Of a stretch of DNA of 64,000 bases, positions 59,475 through 64,000 are shown piece after piece. The notes under the pieces are model-generated. The model had not been told where the DNA came from and searched no databases. It saw nothing but the letters and a program-made list of their open reading frames with translations. The position numbers and the translations under genes are program-made. Source of the stretch: Williamsia sp. 1135 (GTDB taxonomy: Bacteria; Actinomycetota; Actinomycetes; Mycobacteriales; Mycobacteriaceae); assembly GCF_002095395.1 (NCBI RefSeq), contig NZ_MJEI01000107.1, positions 186,001 to 250,000 on the forward strand, read 5' to 3'. Numbering within the stretch: the stretch's first letter is position 1; the number at the start of each line of letters is the position of its first letter.

Positions 59475-59971
59475 CCGGCGTCGTGGTCGTACTGATCGTG
59501 GTGGCGGCGTGGGGCGGCATCGTCGGATTGATGCTGCTCGGCTGGCGCGGGAGGGGCAGACGACAAGAACAGCTGCTCGGCGCCTTTCCCGAGGTCCCGG
59601 CCACGCTCGGCACCCGCCGCCTCGGACCGCACACCGGGCTCTACGTCGGCTCGACGATTGCGCCGAGCTGGCAGGACCGCGTTGCGGTCGGCGACTACGG
59701 CGACCGGGCGATCGCCGAGATCAGCCGATTCGACACCGGAATCCTGATCGAACGCACCGGCGCAAATCCGATCTGGATCCCCGACGACCAGATCACCGCG
59801 ATCCGCACCGAACGCGGCCTGGCGGGAAAGGTCATGACGGCCGACGGCGTCCTCGTGATCCGCTGGCTGCTCCCGTCGGGAACCGAGATCGACTCGGGTG
59901 TGCGCGCCGACGACAAAAGCATCTACCCACATTGGGTGAAACCTCTAGAGCAGGACGGAAAGAAATCGTGA
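59471..59971 (+). CDS. Membrane-anchored PH-like protein (Rv1382-like)
   Basis: A 166-residue protein with one N-terminal span (about residues 3-24: [20 protein letters not shown]) and a basic stop-transfer WRGRGRRQ. The C-terminal ~120 residues are beta-rich ([40 protein letters not shown]) and resemble a PH-like barrel. It is lodged between pyrC and carA by four-base overlaps, as in M. tuberculosis, but no pyrimidine role has been shown. It may respond to a lipid or membrane signal; that is a guess from the fold. Confidence 0.75.
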   Translation: MTGVVVVLIVVAAWGGIVGLMLLGWRGRGRRQEQLLGAFPEVPATLGTRRLGPHTGLYVGSTIAPSWQDRVAVGDYGDRAIAEISRFDTGILIERTGANPIWIPDDQITAIRTERGLAGKVMTADGVLVIRWLLPSGTEIDSGVRADDKSIYPHWVKPLEQDGKKS

Positions 59972-61121
59972 CATCAGGTAATCCGGGAGATCAGGCCGTC
60001 TTGGTCCTGGAGAACGGCGAGCGCTACCTCGGCACCAGCTTCGGAGCCCGGGGCGAGACCCTGGGGGAAGCCGTCTTCTGCACGGCGATGACCGGGTATC
60101 AGGAGACGCTGACGGATCCGAGTTATCACCGCCAGATAGTGGTCGCCACCGCTCCGCAGATCGGCAACACGGGCTGGAACAAGGAGGACGGCGAGAGCCG
60201 TGCAGGGTCGGATGACTCGGGAAAGATCTGGGTCCGCGGCTACGCGGTCCGTAACCCGACCCGGCGAGTGTCGAGTTGGCGCGCCACCGGCTCGCTCGAA
60301 GACGAGTTGATCGAACAGGGGATCGTCGGGATCGCGGGCATCGACACCCGCACGGTCGTACGAACCCTGCGCGATCACGGGTCCATGCGGGCAGGCATCT
60401 TTTCCGGTGATGCGTTGGCCGGAGCCGACGAGTTGCTGCGCCGCGTCGTCGAAGCCCCGCAGATGGCAGGTGCGAACCTGGCCGGCGAGGTCTCGACCAC
60501 AGACGGATACGTGGTCGAGCCCGAGGGTGAGGTGCGGTTCACCGTCGCCGCGATCGACCTCGGGATCAAGACGAACACGCCGCGTATGTTCGCGCAGCGC
60601 GGGTTCCGGGTGCACGTACTGCCGGCCGGCACCGCATTCGACGCCATCGCCGATCTGAAGCCCGACGGCGTCTTCCTCTCGAATGGGCCCGGCGACCCGG
60701 CGACCGCGAACCAGGTCGTCGACTTCACCCGTGAGGTCCTCGGCGCCGACATCCCGCTCTTCGGCATCTGCTTCGGCAACCAGATCCTCGGCCGCGCACT
60801 CGGCCGCAACACCTTCAAGATGAAGTTCGGTCACCGCGGCATCAACATCCCCGTGATCGAGCACTCCACCGGTGCTGTCTCCATCACCGCGCAGAACCAC
60901 GGGTTCGCACTCGAAGGAGAAGCGGGCGAGGAGTTCGCCTCGGACTTCGGGACTGCGCGAGTGAGCCACATCTGCGCCAACGACGGCGTCGTGGAGGGCG
61001 TCGAATTGGTCAGCGGTAGAGCGTTCTCCGTGCAATACCACCCGGAGGCCGCGGCAGGCCCGCACGATGCGGCCTACCTCTTCGACAAGTTCACCACTCT
61101 GCTGCAAGGAGCACGTGCCTG

Positions 61122-61122
<1 letters not shown>
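59968..61122 (+). CDS. carA: Carbamoyl phosphate synthase small subunit
   Basis: A 384-residue glutaminase subunit supplying ammonia to CarB. The C-terminal class I amidotransferase domain has the catalytic Cys in [16 protein letters not shown] (about residue 268) and the His/Glu pair in [13 protein letters not shown]. The N-terminal domain has [23 protein letters not shown] 59968 overlaps the upstream stop (GTGA); an open frame continues further up only inside the PH-like gene. Its stop overlaps carB (TGATG). Confidence 0.96.

Positions 61123-64000
<2,878 letters not shown>

Overview
The window is a GC-rich stretch of a mycolic-acid actinomycete chromosome (order Mycobacteriales, most like Gordonia or a close relative). 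The reasons are the PI-mannoside cluster (PIP synthase, PatA-type acyltransferase, PimA), an actinobacterial LexA box before ruvCAB, a PyrR site over a pyr Shine-Dalgarno, frequent GTG/TTG starts and dense 4-bp stop/start overlaps. Gene order follows M. tuberculosis from about thrS/Rv2614c to nusB/Rv2533c, then switches to the pyrR-pyrB-pyrC-Rv1382-carA-carB block. The genus is inferred from recall, not from an alignment. Both ends cut a gene: an acyl-CoA dehydrogenase on the left and carB on the right. No tRNA, rRNA, insertion sequence, prophage or CRISPR was seen.

Layout: 1-1285 acyl-CoA dehydrogenase tail and a small membrane protein; 1411-6811 thrS, HIT protein, pgsA, patA, pimA; 6883-8421 LemA-like protein and pdxS; 8454-11896 an accessory signalling block (zinc-ribbon/RDD/FHA-like protein, PP2C phosphatase, FHA-winged-helix protein, LuxR-type regulator) lying between pdxS and tesB-pdxT; 13558-16962 yebC and SOS-controlled ruvCAB; 17064-25196 yajC-secD-secF, an orphan lipoprotein binding protein, apt and relA; 25221-28550 cyclophilin (minus strand), MBL hydrolase, hisS and a tiny lipoprotein; 28714-31208 a two-gene minus-strand peptidase operon; 31305-34079 aspS and DUF389; 34210-41629 a transglutaminase / ATP-grasp / alpha-E operon; 41684-49242 phosphotransferase, rarA, alaS, ruvX, mltG; 49271-53470 aroE, prepilin peptidase, aroC, aroK, aroB; 53557-56524 B-4DMT protein (minus), Xaa-Pro peptidase, efp, nusB; 56654-64000 the pyrimidine operon.

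Most genes are conserved housekeeping genes. The least expected signal is at gene junctions. At five co-directional junctions (HIT-pgsA, RDD-PP2C, binding protein-apt, mltG-aroE, prepilin peptidase-aroC) the gap holds a tiny ORF whose start overlaps the upstream stop and whose stop overlaps, or nearly touches, the downstream start. At three of these the gap is built of short tandem repeats (18, 38/39 and 16 bp), each unit carrying an ATG. This looks like slippage-generated relays that preserve translational coupling; that mechanism is my inference. Other points of note are the kinase-less PP2C/FHA cassette, the ATP-grasp/alpha-E/transglutaminase system, a 21-bp periodic inverted-repeat element at 28552-28708, a large hairpin between yajC and secD, and a bulged inverted repeat upstream of ruvC.
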